Assembly: GCA_046296295.1 (NCBI GenBank)
Contig: JBKBLG010000011.1
Location: 38,228 to 102,227 of the forward strand
DNA: 64,000 bases
Reading direction: 5' to 3'
Source: UBA10646 sp046296295
GTDB lineage: Bacteria; Bacteroidota; Bacteroidia; Chitinophagales; Chitinophagaceae
The notes under the pieces are model-generated. The model did no database searches and was not told where the DNA came from. It saw only the letters and a list, made by a program, of their open reading frames with translations. The position numbers were made by a program, and so were the translations under genes. Positions 52,334 to 61,749 of this stretch are shown piece by piece. Position 1 is the first letter of the stretch. Each line of letters opens with the position of its first letter.

Positions 52334-54307
52334 TTATTTGTAGTTACGTTGACTTGGTTTAATAACATCGTACATCAACGGCTCTTTGTGTAGTTTCCAC
52401 TCATGTTCGCCAATTAATTCCCATGCAGCAACATACATGTAATTAGCATCGTCGCGGAGTGCTTCGCCTTCTTCGGTTTGGCTTTCTTCACGGAAGTGGC
52501 CACCACAACTTTCTTTACGATTTAGTGCATCTAAACACATTAATTCGCCTAGTTCAATAAAATCGGCAACGCGGCCAGCTTTATCTAGTTCAGGGTTAGT
52601 TTCGTTGATGCCACCAGGGATACGAACATTGCTCCAGAACTCTTTTTTAAGTGCTCTGATTTCTTCAATAGCTTGCATTAAGCCTTGTTCGTTACGAGCC
52701 ATACCACACTTATCCCACATGATTTTACCCAAGCGCTTATGGAAGCTTTCTACAGTTTGCTTACCGTTAATATTCTTAAGCTGTTGTAAGCGTTCTGCTA
52801 CTTTTTGCTCGGCTGCTTCAAATGCGGGGTGGTTGGTATCGCCACCTTTGCTGTAGATTTCGTCGGCTAAATAGTTACCAATGGTGTAAGGTATTACAAA
52901 GTAACCATCGGCCAAACCTTGCATCAAAGCACTGGCTCCCAAACGGTTGGCACCATGATCAGAGAAGTTAGCTTCACCAAGTGCATATAAACCTGGAACG
53001 GTGGTCATTAATTCATAATCTACCCACAAACCTCCCATGGTATAGTGTACTGCAGGATAGATGCGCATAGGTACCTCGTAAGGGTTTTCACCGGTAATCT
53101 TTTCGTACATATCGAATAGGTTACCATATTTTTCTTTCACCACATCTTTACCTAAGGCAATGATAGCATCTTCACTAATATTTACTAAACCTTGCTTGCC
53201 AGCTTCAATTTTACCGTAACGCTTAATAGCATCGGCATAATCTAAGTATACCGCTTGCTTACTGCTTCCTACGCCATACCCGGCATCGCAACGCTCTTTG
53301 GCAGCACGGCTAGCAACATCGCGAGGTACTAAATTACCGAAGGCAGGGTAGCGGCGTTCTAGGTAATAATCTCTTTCTTCTTCAGGTATTTCGTTTGGCT
53401 TACGATTGTCGCCTTGTTTTTTAGGCACCCAAATTCTACCATCGTTACGCAGCGACTCACTCATTAAGGTGAGCTTACTTTGATGGTCGCCACTTACAGG
53501 TATACAGGTTGGGTGAATTTGTGTAAAACAAGGGTTGCCAAACAAAGCACCTGCTTTATGGGCTTTCCACGCAGCAGTTACATTGCTGCCCATGGCGTTT
53601 GTGCTTAGGTAAAAAACATTGCCATAACCGCCTGTACATAGTAAAACGGCATGACCAAAGTGGCGTTCTAACTTACCGCTTACTAAATCACGTGCAATAA
53701 TGCCACGAGCTTTACCATCTACCTTCACCAATTCTAGCATTTCGTGGCGTGTGTACATTTTTACATTGCCAAGTGCAACCTGACGTTCTAGGGCTTGGTA
53801 GGCACCAATAAGTAACTGCTGACCTGTTTGGCCGGCAGCGTAAAAGGTACGTTGTACTTGTGTGCCACCGAAGCTACGGTTGCTTAACAAGCCACCATAT
53901 TCACGTGCAAAAGGCACCCCTTGAGCAACACACTGATCAATAATGTTGGCACTTACTTCGGCTAGGCGATATACATTGGCTTCGCGGGCACGGTAATCGC
54001 CACCTTTAATTGTATCGTAGAATAAACGGTAGATGCTATCACCATCGTTTTGATAGTTTTTGGCTGCATTAATACCGCCTTGTGCAGCGATTGAGTGAGC
54101 ACGACGTGGACTATCTTGAAAGCAGAAAGCTTTTACTTTATATCCTAATTCGCCTAAGCTAGCAGCAGCAGAAGCACCAGCTAAGCCAGTGCCTACCACA
54201 ATTACTTCGAGCTTACGCTTGTTAGCCGGGTTCACCAGCTTCACGGTGCCTTTGTATTTAGTCCATTTTTGCTCTAACGGACCGGCAGGAATTTTAGCGT
54301 CTAACAT
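52334..54307 (-). CDS. sdhA: Succinate dehydrogenase/fumarate reductase flavoprotein subunit
   Basis: 657 residues, the longer Bacteroidota/epsilon type. FAD-binding VVGTGLAGASAAASLGELGY, the covalent-flavin histidine in RRAHSIAAQGGINA, substrate-side HYTMGGLWVDY, and DHGANRLGASALMQGLADG. Oxidises succinate to fumarate (or the reverse). No interspersed-word copy occurs in its 2 kb. Separated from sdhC by 183 bp that holds an inverted pair of the word. Confidence 0.97.
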   Translation of the reverse strand: MLDAKIPAGPLEQKWTKYKGTVKLVNPANKRKLEVIVVGTGLAGASAAASLGELGYKVKAFCFQDSPRRAHSIAAQGGINAAKNYQNDGDSIYRLFYDTIKGGDYRAREANVYRLAEVSANIIDQCVAQGVPFAREYGGLLSNRSFGGTQVQRTFYAAGQTGQQLLIGAYQALERQVALGNVKMYTRHEMLELVKVDGKARGIIARDLVSGKLERHFGHAVLLCTGGYGNVFYLSTNAMGSNVTAAWKAHKAGALFGNPCFTQIHPTCIPVSGDHQSKLTLMSESLRNDGRIWVPKKQGDNRKPNEIPEEERDYYLERRYPAFGNLVPRDVASRAAKERCDAGYGVGSSKQAVYLDYADAIKRYGKIEAGKQGLVNISEDAIIALGKDVVKEKYGNLFDMYEKITGENPYEVPMRIYPAVHYTMGGLWVDYELMTTVPGLYALGEANFSDHGANRLGASALMQGLADGYFVIPYTIGNYLADEIYSKGGDTNHPAFEAAEQKVAERLQQLKNINGKQTVESFHKRLGKIMWDKCGMARNEQGLMQAIEEIRALKKEFWSNVRIPGGINETNPELDKAGRVADFIELGELMCLDALNRKESCGGHFREESQTEEGEALRDDANYMYVAAWELIGEHEWKLHKEPLMYDVIKPSQRNYK

Positions 54308-54367
54308 ATTCTCAATCGTTTCTTTTTACAATTTGAATCTTGCGAAAGATTCGTTGTTAAGTTCTTA

Positions 54368-54420
54368 GCCTTGCGGCAAATGAAGTGCTTTTGTGTAGCG
54401 TTTTACATTTACCGTAAGGA
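54368..54420. repeat. Inverted pair of the interspersed word inside the sdh operon
   Basis: GCCTTGCGGCAAATG (54368-54382) and CATTTACCGTAAGGA (54406-54420) face each other with a 23-base loop in the sdhC-sdhA spacer. An imperfect hairpin here could affect expression of sdhA/B relative to sdhC. Confidence 0.75.
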
Positions 54421-54490
54421 AATATAAAACAAACTACTTGAAGCCGCTAAGCCTTGCTATACTTACATTTTAGCAGGCAAAAGGTTGAGG

Positions 54491-55174
54491 TTATTTTACC
54501 AAATTAAAGTACATTGTAATTGGCATTGCTGCAAATGCTGCTGATACCACTACGCTGTAAGCAATACCTGCCTTAGTGAGTAATGCGTTGTAACGCTTGT
54601 TGTGAACACCCATGGTACGAAATGCACTTTGGAAACCATGCATTAAATGGTAGCACAATGAAATACAAGCCAATACATACAAAATTACAACCCACAAATG
54701 CTTAAATGTTTCTTGCATTAGTATAAACATATCGTGATGTTCTTTGCCATCAATCATAGTCATTGGAGTGCCAGTGAAGCGACTTGGTATCCAAAAATGA
54801 ACCCAATGCACAATCAAGAAAATTAAAATAATAGTACCGAGCAAACCCATGCTGCGGCTATACCACTTACTACCTCTATTACCGTAATCTACGGCATAAC
54901 TAATGCCGCGCTTGCTACGGTTGTAAGCTTCTAACTGCAAGCCTTGAATAATGTGTATGAAAAAGAAAACGAACAACCCTACTTCAAGAACTCTTATTAA
55001 AACGGTACTGCCCATGAAGTGGGCTGCTTTGTTAAACATTACACCACCGTCCATAGCCCAAATACAGGCATTAATGCCGGCGTGTACTACTAAGAACAAA
55101 ATCAAGAAAATACCACTTAATGCCATAACAAGTTTACGGCCTACGGATGAACTGAGTGCTTCTTTAAAAGTCAT
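54491..55174 (-). CDS. sdhC: Succinate dehydrogenase cytochrome b subunit (b558 family)
   Basis: 227 residues with five membrane helices (FLILFLVVHAGINACIWAM, VGLFVFFFIHIIQGLQLEAY, LLGTIILIFLIVHWVHFWI, VILYVLACISLCYHLMHGF, GIAYSVVVSAAFAAMPITMY). Histidines H in VVHAG, FFIHIIQG, IVHWVHFW and YHLMHGF are suitable haem ligands of the di-haem b558 type. It anchors SdhAB and reduces menaquinone. First gene of the operon. Confidence 0.93.
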   Translation of the reverse strand: MTFKEALSSSVGRKLVMALSGIFLILFLVVHAGINACIWAMDGGVMFNKAAHFMGSTVLIRVLEVGLFVFFFIHIIQGLQLEAYNRSKRGISYAVDYGNRGSKWYSRSMGLLGTIILIFLIVHWVHFWIPSRFTGTPMTMIDGKEHHDMFILMQETFKHLWVVILYVLACISLCYHLMHGFQSAFRTMGVHNKRYNALLTKAGIAYSVVVSAAFAAMPITMYFNLVK

Positions 55175-55460
55175 ATCGTTAGAGCTTTAAGCCTTTAAAT
55201 TTCTTGCAAAAGTAAGGATACAAAGTGCAACCCTTAGTATTGTTTCAGCAAATTGTAAAAAAATAGAAAACACGGCTACAAGATAATTGTTCAGTATGGC
55301 TTAGCACTGAAAAAAATCAAAGTATTTTATGAGAATAATCAGTTTATTAGTAGTATATCAAAAATCAGATGCTAATCATACTTCCGTACATAGTAAGGTT
55401 TTAGCCGTTGGTGTATAACGAATGATAACTGATTTAATTTGGTGTACGTTTACAATCATT

Positions 55461-56717
55461 ATGCTTACGTTACTTACCATCCTTTGGAATAGTTTTAAAA
55501 TGGCCGTACAAGAGTTGCGGGTGAATAAGCTACGCACCTCACTGTCTTTGTTTGGTATTACTATTGGTATCATTTGTATCATTAGTGTGAAAGCCACTAT
55601 TGATAGCCTCGAGGGCAAAATTCAAAGTGATATTAAAGCACTTGGGAGTAACACAATTTATATTGACAAATGGGATTACGGCGGAGGACCAGACTATCCT
55701 TGGTGGAAATATATTAGCCGACCAAAGCCTCAGTTCAATGAAGTTGAAGCTATTAAATCGCGTAGTACACTAGCTGCAGCAGCTTGTTATTTTCAGAGTA
55801 CGAATGAAAAGGTGAAGTATGTAGATGCAGAGGTTGAAAACGTAGGTATCTACTGTGCTACAGAAGATTTTAATAAAATTCAGACGATTAAAATTGCAGA
55901 AGGGCGCTACTTGTCGGAAGCAGAATTTAGCCGTGGTGTACCTGCTGCTGTAGTAGGGTACGAAGTAGCCACTCTATTATTTGGAAAAGCAGAGAAAGCC
56001 ATTGGCAAAACCATTATGTTCCATAACCATGTGGTAGCAGTAGTAGGTGTGGTTGAAAAGCAAGGTAGCACCATGCTTGGCGATGGCTTTGATTACGATG
56101 ATGCACTTATTATTCCTTATCGATATTACGCTTCTATTTATGATACACGTAGCGATTGGAGTGGCGGCTTTATAATGGTACAGGGTAAGCCAAATGTAGA
56201 TTCAAAGCTGTTAATTAGCGAACTACGTGGTATTATGCGACAAATTCGCAGGCTTAGTCCTACTGTTGAAGATAATTTTTCTTTAAACGACATCAATTTA
56301 TTTAGCGATCAGGTAAGCGGCTTGTTCGCTACGGTTAACTTGGGTGGTGCTTTTATTTCGGGCATCAGTTTAATTGTGGGCATGTTTGGCGTGGCGAACA
56401 TAATGTTTGTTACTGTTCGAGAACGTACCTCTCAAATCGGACTTAAAAAGGCCATAGGTGCCAAGCGGAGTGTTATTCTGTTAGAGTTTCTCATGGAAAG
56501 TGCCTTTTTGTGCATTATCGGTGGTGCTATTGGTTTGTTCATTGTATGGTTAGGTGCTTTAGCAGCAAGTGCAGCCATGCCTTTTAATATTGTAATTTCG
56601 GGTGGTACCATGTTGCTAGCGTTTAGTATATGCTTGATTATTGGTGTGATTGCCGGTATTATTCCTGCTTCTGTAGCTGCTAAAATGGATCCTGTAGTGG
56701 CAATCAGAACTAAGTAA
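55461..56717 (+). CDS. ABC transporter permease, MacB/FtsX type
   Basis: 418 residues from the ATG at 55461 (the frame extends 13 codons further). One N-terminal membrane helix (SLSLFGITIGIICIISVKAT), a periplasmic MacB-PCD domain (about 60-275), then three C-terminal helices with the FtsX signature RTSQIGLKKAIGAKRSVI. No ATPase gene is adjacent, so the partner is encoded elsewhere. Substrate unknown. An exact word copy follows the stop. Confidence 0.88.
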   Translation: MLTLLTILWNSFKMAVQELRVNKLRTSLSLFGITIGIICIISVKATIDSLEGKIQSDIKALGSNTIYIDKWDYGGGPDYPWWKYISRPKPQFNEVEAIKSRSTLAAAACYFQSTNEKVKYVDAEVENVGIYCATEDFNKIQTIKIAEGRYLSEAEFSRGVPAAVVGYEVATLLFGKAEKAIGKTIMFHNHVVAVVGVVEKQGSTMLGDGFDYDDALIIPYRYYASIYDTRSDWSGGFIMVQGKPNVDSKLLISELRGIMRQIRRLSPTVEDNFSLNDINLFSDQVSGLFATVNLGGAFISGISLIVGMFGVANIMFVTVRERTSQIGLKKAIGAKRSVILLEFLMESAFLCIIGGAIGLFIVWLGALAASAAMPFNIVISGGTMLLAFSICLIIGVIAGIIPASVAAKMDPVVAIRTK

Positions 56718-56727
56718 TATACTTATA

Positions 56728-56742
56728 ACCTTACGGTAAATG
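56728..56742 (+). repeat. Interspersed 15-bp word, intergenic copy (exact consensus)
   Basis: ACCTTACGGTAAATG between the permease gene and tsaD, 11 bases past the permease stop. Confidence 0.85.
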
Positions 56743-56779
56743 ATTAACGCTGCTACCATTTAATCCTTTACTTTGCCTC

Positions 56780-57784
56780 GTGGAGCCTATCATTCTAGCC
56801 ATAGAAAGTTCTTGTGATGAAACCTCGGCAAGCATTTGCCGAAAGGGAACCATAGTATCTAACATTATCGCTACCCAGCAAGTGCATGAGCAATATGGTG
56901 GTGTAGTGCCAGAACTAGCCAGCAGAGCGCATTTGCAAAATATTGTACCTGTGGTACAGCAAGCCTTGGCGGCAGCTAATATTACACTGACCGATGTAAA
57001 TGCCTTCGCATACACACAAGCCCCTGGTTTATTGGGAAGTTTATTGGTGGGTGCACAATATGCAAAATCGCTGGCATTGGCATGTAACAAGCCATTGATT
57101 GAGGTGCATCATATGCAGGCACACGTATTAGCAAATCTGATTGGCGATAACCCAGCTCAGTTCCCTTTTTTATGTTTAACCGTAAGTGGTGGGCATACAC
57201 AAATAGTACTTGCAAAAAGTCCGTACGAGTTAGAATTACTTGGTGAAACTATTGATGATGCTGTTGGTGAAGCATTTGATAAGGCTGCCAAATTGCTAGG
57301 ATTACCTTACCCGGGCGGTCCGCTCATTGATAAATATGCACAACAAGGTAACCCACTCGCTTTTGCATTTGCAAGACCTAATATTCCAGATTTGAATTTT
57401 TCATTCAGTGGGGTGAAAACTTCGATCCTTTATTTTTTGAGAGATAAAACAGCTTCAAACCCTCATTTTATAGAAGAACATTTAGCTGATATATGTGCTA
57501 GCATACAACATACCCTTATTGATATTTTGATGCGGAAGCTTAAAAAGGCGGTTGCCGCAACTAAAATTCATCGTGTATGCTTAGCTGGTGGTGTAAGTGC
57601 TAATAGTGGTTTAAGGGCTGCTCTGAAAGCCGCGGGCAGCAAACATGGTTGGAAGGTACACCTGCCCGATTTTGCTTATTGCACCGATAATGCAGGCATG
57701 ATTGCCATAACGGCACATTACAAATACTTACAACAACAATTTGCAGATTTAACAAGCACACCAACAGCTAGAGCTAGCTGGTAG
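56780..57784 (+). CDS. tsaD: tRNA threonylcarbamoyladenosine synthase, TsaD
   Basis: 334 residues. ILAIESSCDETSASI opens the ASKHA fold; metal ligands H111 and H115 in VHHMQAH; TVSGGHTQIVL, CLAGGVSANSGLRAAL and the C-terminal YCTDNAGMIA are all present. With TsaB/E it transfers threonylcarbamoyl-AMP to A37 of ANN-reading tRNAs. GTG start at 56780, 7 bases downstream of a TTACTTTG box, so almost leaderless. A word variant (56833-56847) is read ICRKG near residue 20. It ends 6 bp from a convergent kinase gene. Confidence 0.95.
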   Translation: MEPIILAIESSCDETSASICRKGTIVSNIIATQQVHEQYGGVVPELASRAHLQNIVPVVQQALAAANITLTDVNAFAYTQAPGLLGSLLVGAQYAKSLALACNKPLIEVHHMQAHVLANLIGDNPAQFPFLCLTVSGGHTQIVLAKSPYELELLGETIDDAVGEAFDKAAKLLGLPYPGGPLIDKYAQQGNPLAFAFARPNIPDLNFSFSGVKTSILYFLRDKTASNPHFIEEHLADICASIQHTLIDILMRKLKKAVAATKIHRVCLAGGVSANSGLRAALKAAGSKHGWKVHLPDFAYCTDNAGMIAITAHYKYLQQQFADLTSTPTARASW

Positions 57785-57790
57785 TATGCC

Positions 57791-59485
57791 TTATATATTT
57801 GTTAATTTAGGGCATGGTGTTAATAAGAATGAAAAGGTACTACCTTCTCCTAATTCGCTGCTTACTTCTAAATCGGTACCAAATGCTTGGAGGTATTGTT
57901 TAATTAGCTGCAATCCTAGGCCACTGCCACGTTCATTATCGGTACCAAAGCGAGTAAAACTTTCGCTGTGGTTAATTTTGGCTACATCTTCAGCAGCCAT
58001 ACCAAGCCCACTGTCATTTACCGTAAGGCGAATTTTTGAGGCTTCATCTATTGAAGTAATGGTTACAGAGCCGCCGCTCGGCGTGAATTTAATGGCATTG
58101 TTAACTAAGTTTCTGAGGATCAGCGACAAGTAATTTCTATCGGCTACAACGCATGCCGCCGCATGTACATTTGCCGTAAGGCGAATGTTTTTTTCTTGCG
58201 CTAAGGGGGTGTATATGAATAGCACTTCATCTACCACTTCGTATATGGGAACGCTGGTAATGGCGTTGGAAACACCGCCTTGCATTTGAAGTTTAGCCCA
58301 AGTATTGAGATTTTCAACCAGTAGGTTAGCACCATGTACTTGTCTGCGAAGTTTAGGTAGCAGCTCCATGGCATGCTCGGGTGCAATAATTTTTTGATCC
58401 CACAAGTTTAATACACTTTGTAGCGATACCAGCGGCGCCCTTAAATCGTGACCAATGATAGAAAACATGCGGTCTTTAACATTGTTGATTTGTTGTAGGT
58501 ATTCTTTTTGCTGTGCGATTTCTTTGTTTTTTTCAGCAATTGCTGCGTTGGTTTTAGCCAATTGTGCATTGGCTTTTTTCTGGCGCTTGTTAGATCGGTC
58601 GTACATAATAATAAATCCGAATAATAGCAGGGTAACTACTACGGCAGTGGTAATTGTAGTTTGTTGTTCTGCATTATTCATATGCATGTTTTGCAAGGTT
58701 TTCTGCTGGTATTGAGCTTTGTAAATACTTTGTTGTAGCAGTTTTTCTTGTTCAGCTTTAACATGTAGTAGGATGGTTGCAATACTATCTTTTATACGAA
58801 GCCAATGATAGCTAGCCGGTTTGTTTTGTAGTGCTTCGTAGCTTTTATGGAGTATAGTTGCCGCTTGTAATTGTTGTTCTGTTGTAGCACTTGCTTGGTA
58901 AGCATTTTCTGCTAGCTGTATTGCTTGGTTGTACTGATGTTTTGTAATTGCAAGACTGCCCAGTTGTAAGTAAGCAGCATTGGTTTCAGATACATTTCGC
59001 ATTTGTTGTGCTAACAATAACCATTCATTGGCTACAGTTGTTGCTTGGGTGAGTTGTTGTTGTTGCCAATAACTGTTAGATAGTAAGGCTAATGCTTTCA
59101 TTTGCCCGGTAGCTTGTTGCAATTGTGGCAATGCTTGTTGTGCAAATGTGGTTGCACTTTTGTAGTGCCCCAATTGATAGTACGCTTTTGCCAGTTGAAA
59201 AGTGATGATGCCACGGTTCTGGCTAAGAACGTTGGGTCTTAGCTGTTCATATTTGGTAATAGCTTTTTCGTACTGGCCTAGTTGTTCGTATCGCCATGCT
59301 TCAAGGGCTAATGGATGAATAGCTGCAAGTATGCTGCTATCGGTATTGGCTATTGGCGGTTGCGTTGCTTGTGCATGTACTGTTAGCATACTTAATATCG
59401 CAACAAGCCATACCGTACAATGGTGTAGATGATATAGGTAGCAACATATATGTATGCAGGCGGGTTTATGAACGCTTAACGCCAT
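57791..59485 (-). CDS. TPR-containing sensor histidine kinase
   Basis: 564 residues from the ATG at 59485 (further in-frame starts upstream at 59533 and 59530 are possible). Signal/anchor near the N-terminus (VWLVAILSMLTVHA), TPR-like periplasmic repeats (about 45-250), one membrane helix (TAVVVTLLLFGFIIMY), coiled coil, then DHp SIIGHDLRAPLVSLQSVL and HATPase with N box NLVNNAIKFTP, G1 DSGLGMA and G2 GSGLGLQLIKQYL. Complete kinase, no response regulator adjacent. Word copies at 58015-58029 (RLTVND) and 58168-58182 (RLTANV). Confidence 0.88.
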   Translation of the reverse strand: MALSVHKPACIHICCYLYHLHHCTVWLVAILSMLTVHAQATQPPIANTDSSILAAIHPLALEAWRYEQLGQYEKAITKYEQLRPNVLSQNRGIITFQLAKAYYQLGHYKSATTFAQQALPQLQQATGQMKALALLSNSYWQQQQLTQATTVANEWLLLAQQMRNVSETNAAYLQLGSLAITKHQYNQAIQLAENAYQASATTEQQLQAATILHKSYEALQNKPASYHWLRIKDSIATILLHVKAEQEKLLQQSIYKAQYQQKTLQNMHMNNAEQQTTITTAVVVTLLLFGFIIMYDRSNKRQKKANAQLAKTNAAIAEKNKEIAQQKEYLQQINNVKDRMFSIIGHDLRAPLVSLQSVLNLWDQKIIAPEHAMELLPKLRRQVHGANLLVENLNTWAKLQMQGGVSNAITSVPIYEVVDEVLFIYTPLAQEKNIRLTANVHAAACVVADRNYLSLILRNLVNNAIKFTPSGGSVTITSIDEASKIRLTVNDSGLGMAAEDVAKINHSESFTRFGTDNERGSGLGLQLIKQYLQAFGTDLEVSSELGEGSTFSFLLTPCPKLTNI

Positions 59486-59586
59486 AAGATATTGGAATGA
59501 TGTTGTGAAAATAAGTTCGTTTTGTGGCATCAAACACCAAATTGAGCCATCTGTGATAGTTATGGATAGTTATTTGGCTTTTAGCA

Positions 59587-59600
59587 TACTTACGTAAATG
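59587..59600 (-). repeat. CATTTACGTAAGTA palindromic variant of the interspersed word
   Basis: One base shorter than the consensus, so the core becomes the perfect palindrome TTACGTAA. Similar copies: 20908-20923 and 41022-41038. Here it lies 15 bases after the VWA gene stop. Confidence 0.6.
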
Positions 59601-59614
59601 AGATGCTGGTTGTT

Positions 59615-61369
59615 TTACCTGCTTTTAATACGCTTTTTATAGCCATATATTTTAGCAGCCTTTTGAATGAGTTGTAATAACTCAACTTGCAAAGCATTAC
59701 TTTGATCGAGGCTTTGTTGTGCCATATTGATTAGCTGATCCCAAGTAAGTACATCTCTAACAAACTTGCTTTGCTTGAGCATTTCGCCAAACATTACCAA
59801 CGTGGTTGCTAGTTGTAAGGGTTGTGGCGCTTGTGCTATAGGAATTGTGTTGCTTGTACTTGCAAATTGTAGTTGTTGTACTTTGTTGCTATTGGGTAGT
59901 TTGTATTGAAGCTGCCAATTGGCTATAATGCTGTTGTTGTTATCGTTAAAGGCGGTGGTTGGGGTTATTTCAAATACTGCTGTTATAATATGACCAGTGC
60001 CCACTTCGCCGCCCTCTAATTCGCTGGTACTATCGGTGGCTGCTTCTTCTTTATTGCCAAAACCAATGAGGCGATAACTACTGATATATTCAGGATTAAA
60101 ATTTACCGTAAGGTAGGCGTCGTTGGCTACGGCATAGAGTGTTTTGGTGAACTCTGTTACCAGTACTTTTTCGGCTTCTTTTAAATGATCGAGATAGGCA
60201 AAATTACCATTGCCTTTTTTGGCTAAGGTTTCTAGCTTGCTGTCTTTATAATTGCCCATACCAACGCCAAGGCAGGTAAGATAAATGCCAAAGCCACGCT
60301 GACTCACAATAAGCTCTTCCAACTCTTTTTCTGAGGTTTGACCAACATTAAAATCGCCATCGGTGGCAAGAATAACACGGTTGTTACCATTAGGAATAAA
60401 TGTGTTGCGTGCTAATTGATAAGCCATTCTGATAGCACCTTCGCCGGGGGTATCGCCACTTGCTTGAAGCCTATCAATAGCTGCTATGATTTTATCTTTT
60501 TGGTCGCCACTGGTGGGTTGCATAAAAACACCAATGGTGCCGCCGTATACTACAATACTTACGGTGTCTTGAATACGTAAGTTGCGTACCATAAGCTTTA
60601 AAGCGCTTTGCACTAGTGGTAAGCGGTTGGGCTTATCCATACTGCCGCTTACATCTATAAGAAATACAAGGTTGCTTGGGGGTACTGCACTTGCATCTAT
60701 TTTAGGTGCTTCAAGTGTGAGCAGTAGGAGCTTGCTATTAGGGTTCCAAGGGCATGTTGTAACTTGTGTTGCTGGTGTAAAGGTGTTTGTTTGGTGCGAT
60801 GGTGCATCGTTTAAGGCAAAATAATTGAGCATTTCTTCAATACGCACTGCATCGGGTGGCACCTGGTATCCTAAGTTGATGAACCTACGGATATTGCTGT
60901 AAGCTGCTCTGTCGACCGTTAATGAGAAGCCTGTTTCTGGATATTGTGCTGTAGGAACAAAATCGTTATCAATAGTAGTGTTATAGCTTTCTTCGCCGGT
61001 GAAAAATTTGAATTGCTTATCTCTGAATAAGTTTTTAGTGACCGACGATAGCTTGTTTTTTTGTAGGCTACTGTTGGTTTGGCTCAACTTCATTACAAAG
61101 GTTTGGGGCTGCTTAGTATTTACCGCAAGGCGTAGCTTTTCATAACCTTCTTTGATGAGGGTGATAGTATCTATTAACAGCGTGGTGGGAATACCAAAGT
61201 TGCCGCTATTACCTGAAGAAAATGGGAGCGTGCCTTTTGAATGCAGATAAATTTTAACGTTGCTAAGCAACTGGCCTTTTTCATCTTTAACCTCGCCACG
61301 CAAGTAGTACTGTGCACACAAAGGCACACAGATAAAAATACAAAGCCATATAATAATGACGTGTTTCAA
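59615..61369 (-). CDS. Exported von Willebrand factor A (VWA) protein with DUF3520 tail
   Basis: 584 residues, TTG start at 61369 (no ATG is available). Signal peptide 1-19 (IIIWLCIFICVPLCAQ), carboxypeptidase-regulatory-like domain (about 22-92), VWF N-terminal segment (about 140-210), VWA domain (about 226-400) with intact MIDAS VFLIDVSGSMDKPN, and the DUF3520 C-terminal part. Resembles E. coli YfbK. MIDAS binds Mg and mediates protein contacts; role unknown. Word copies at 60100-60114 (LTVNF) and 61117-61131 (RLAVNT). Confidence 0.85.
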   Translation of the reverse strand: MKHVIIIWLCIFICVPLCAQYYLRGEVKDEKGQLLSNVKIYLHSKGTLPFSSGNSGNFGIPTTLLIDTITLIKEGYEKLRLAVNTKQPQTFVMKLSQTNSSLQKNKLSSVTKNLFRDKQFKFFTGEESYNTTIDNDFVPTAQYPETGFSLTVDRAAYSNIRRFINLGYQVPPDAVRIEEMLNYFALNDAPSHQTNTFTPATQVTTCPWNPNSKLLLLTLEAPKIDASAVPPSNLVFLIDVSGSMDKPNRLPLVQSALKLMVRNLRIQDTVSIVVYGGTIGVFMQPTSGDQKDKIIAAIDRLQASGDTPGEGAIRMAYQLARNTFIPNGNNRVILATDGDFNVGQTSEKELEELIVSQRGFGIYLTCLGVGMGNYKDSKLETLAKKGNGNFAYLDHLKEAEKVLVTEFTKTLYAVANDAYLTVNFNPEYISSYRLIGFGNKEEAATDSTSELEGGEVGTGHIITAVFEITPTTAFNDNNNSIIANWQLQYKLPNSNKVQQLQFASTSNTIPIAQAPQPLQLATTLVMFGEMLKQSKFVRDVLTWDQLINMAQQSLDQSNALQVELLQLIQKAAKIYGYKKRIKSR

Positions 61370-61543
61370 GACGGATTCAGTTGCAATGATGATAGGTTCA
61401 GCCGAAAGTTAAACGAGGTTAGTGGTTTACACAAGTGTTCTAAAGCATAATTTCTAAATCTTAAACCTGCTTTTACCAAATTCGAATATGGTTTAGGCTT
61501 GAAATTTGACAGTGCCATTACAACCATCTCTGGTAGGAATTGT

Positions 61544-61551
61544 TACTTTTG
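61544..61551 (+). promoter_or_regulatory. Bacteroidota -7 box upstream of the DUF6728 gene
   Basis: TACTTTTG matches TAnnTTTG and is 18 bases before the ATG. No TTTG at the right distance upstream. Confidence 0.4.
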
Positions 61552-61569
61552 TAACATATTTATATTCTT

Positions 61570-61749
61570 ATGGGATTTTGGCAACAAATCGGGGAGTATT
61601 TGTACTTACGTAAAAAAGATCCTAATGCTGGTAAAGGCACATGGATTAAATACATGCACGGCATGAATCGTATTTCATTGTACATGTTTTTGTTTTGTTT
61701 GCTGGTAATTTTATTTCGCTTTGTTATTAAGCCTTTGCTACTGAAGTAA
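61570..61749 (+). CDS. DUF6728 family small membrane protein
   Basis: 59 residues. WQQIGEYLYLRKKDPNAGKG, then MHGMNRISLYMFLFCLLVIL, which is the family pattern: amphipathic N-terminus, MHGxNRIS and one membrane helix. Function unknown; restricted to Bacteroidota as far as I know. The end overlaps the 3-prime end of the convergent lpxB gene by 23 bp. Missed by a 60-residue ORF cut-off. Confidence 0.8.
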   Translation: MGFWQQIGEYLYLRKKDPNAGKGTWIKYMHGMNRISLYMFLFCLLVILFRFVIKPLLLK

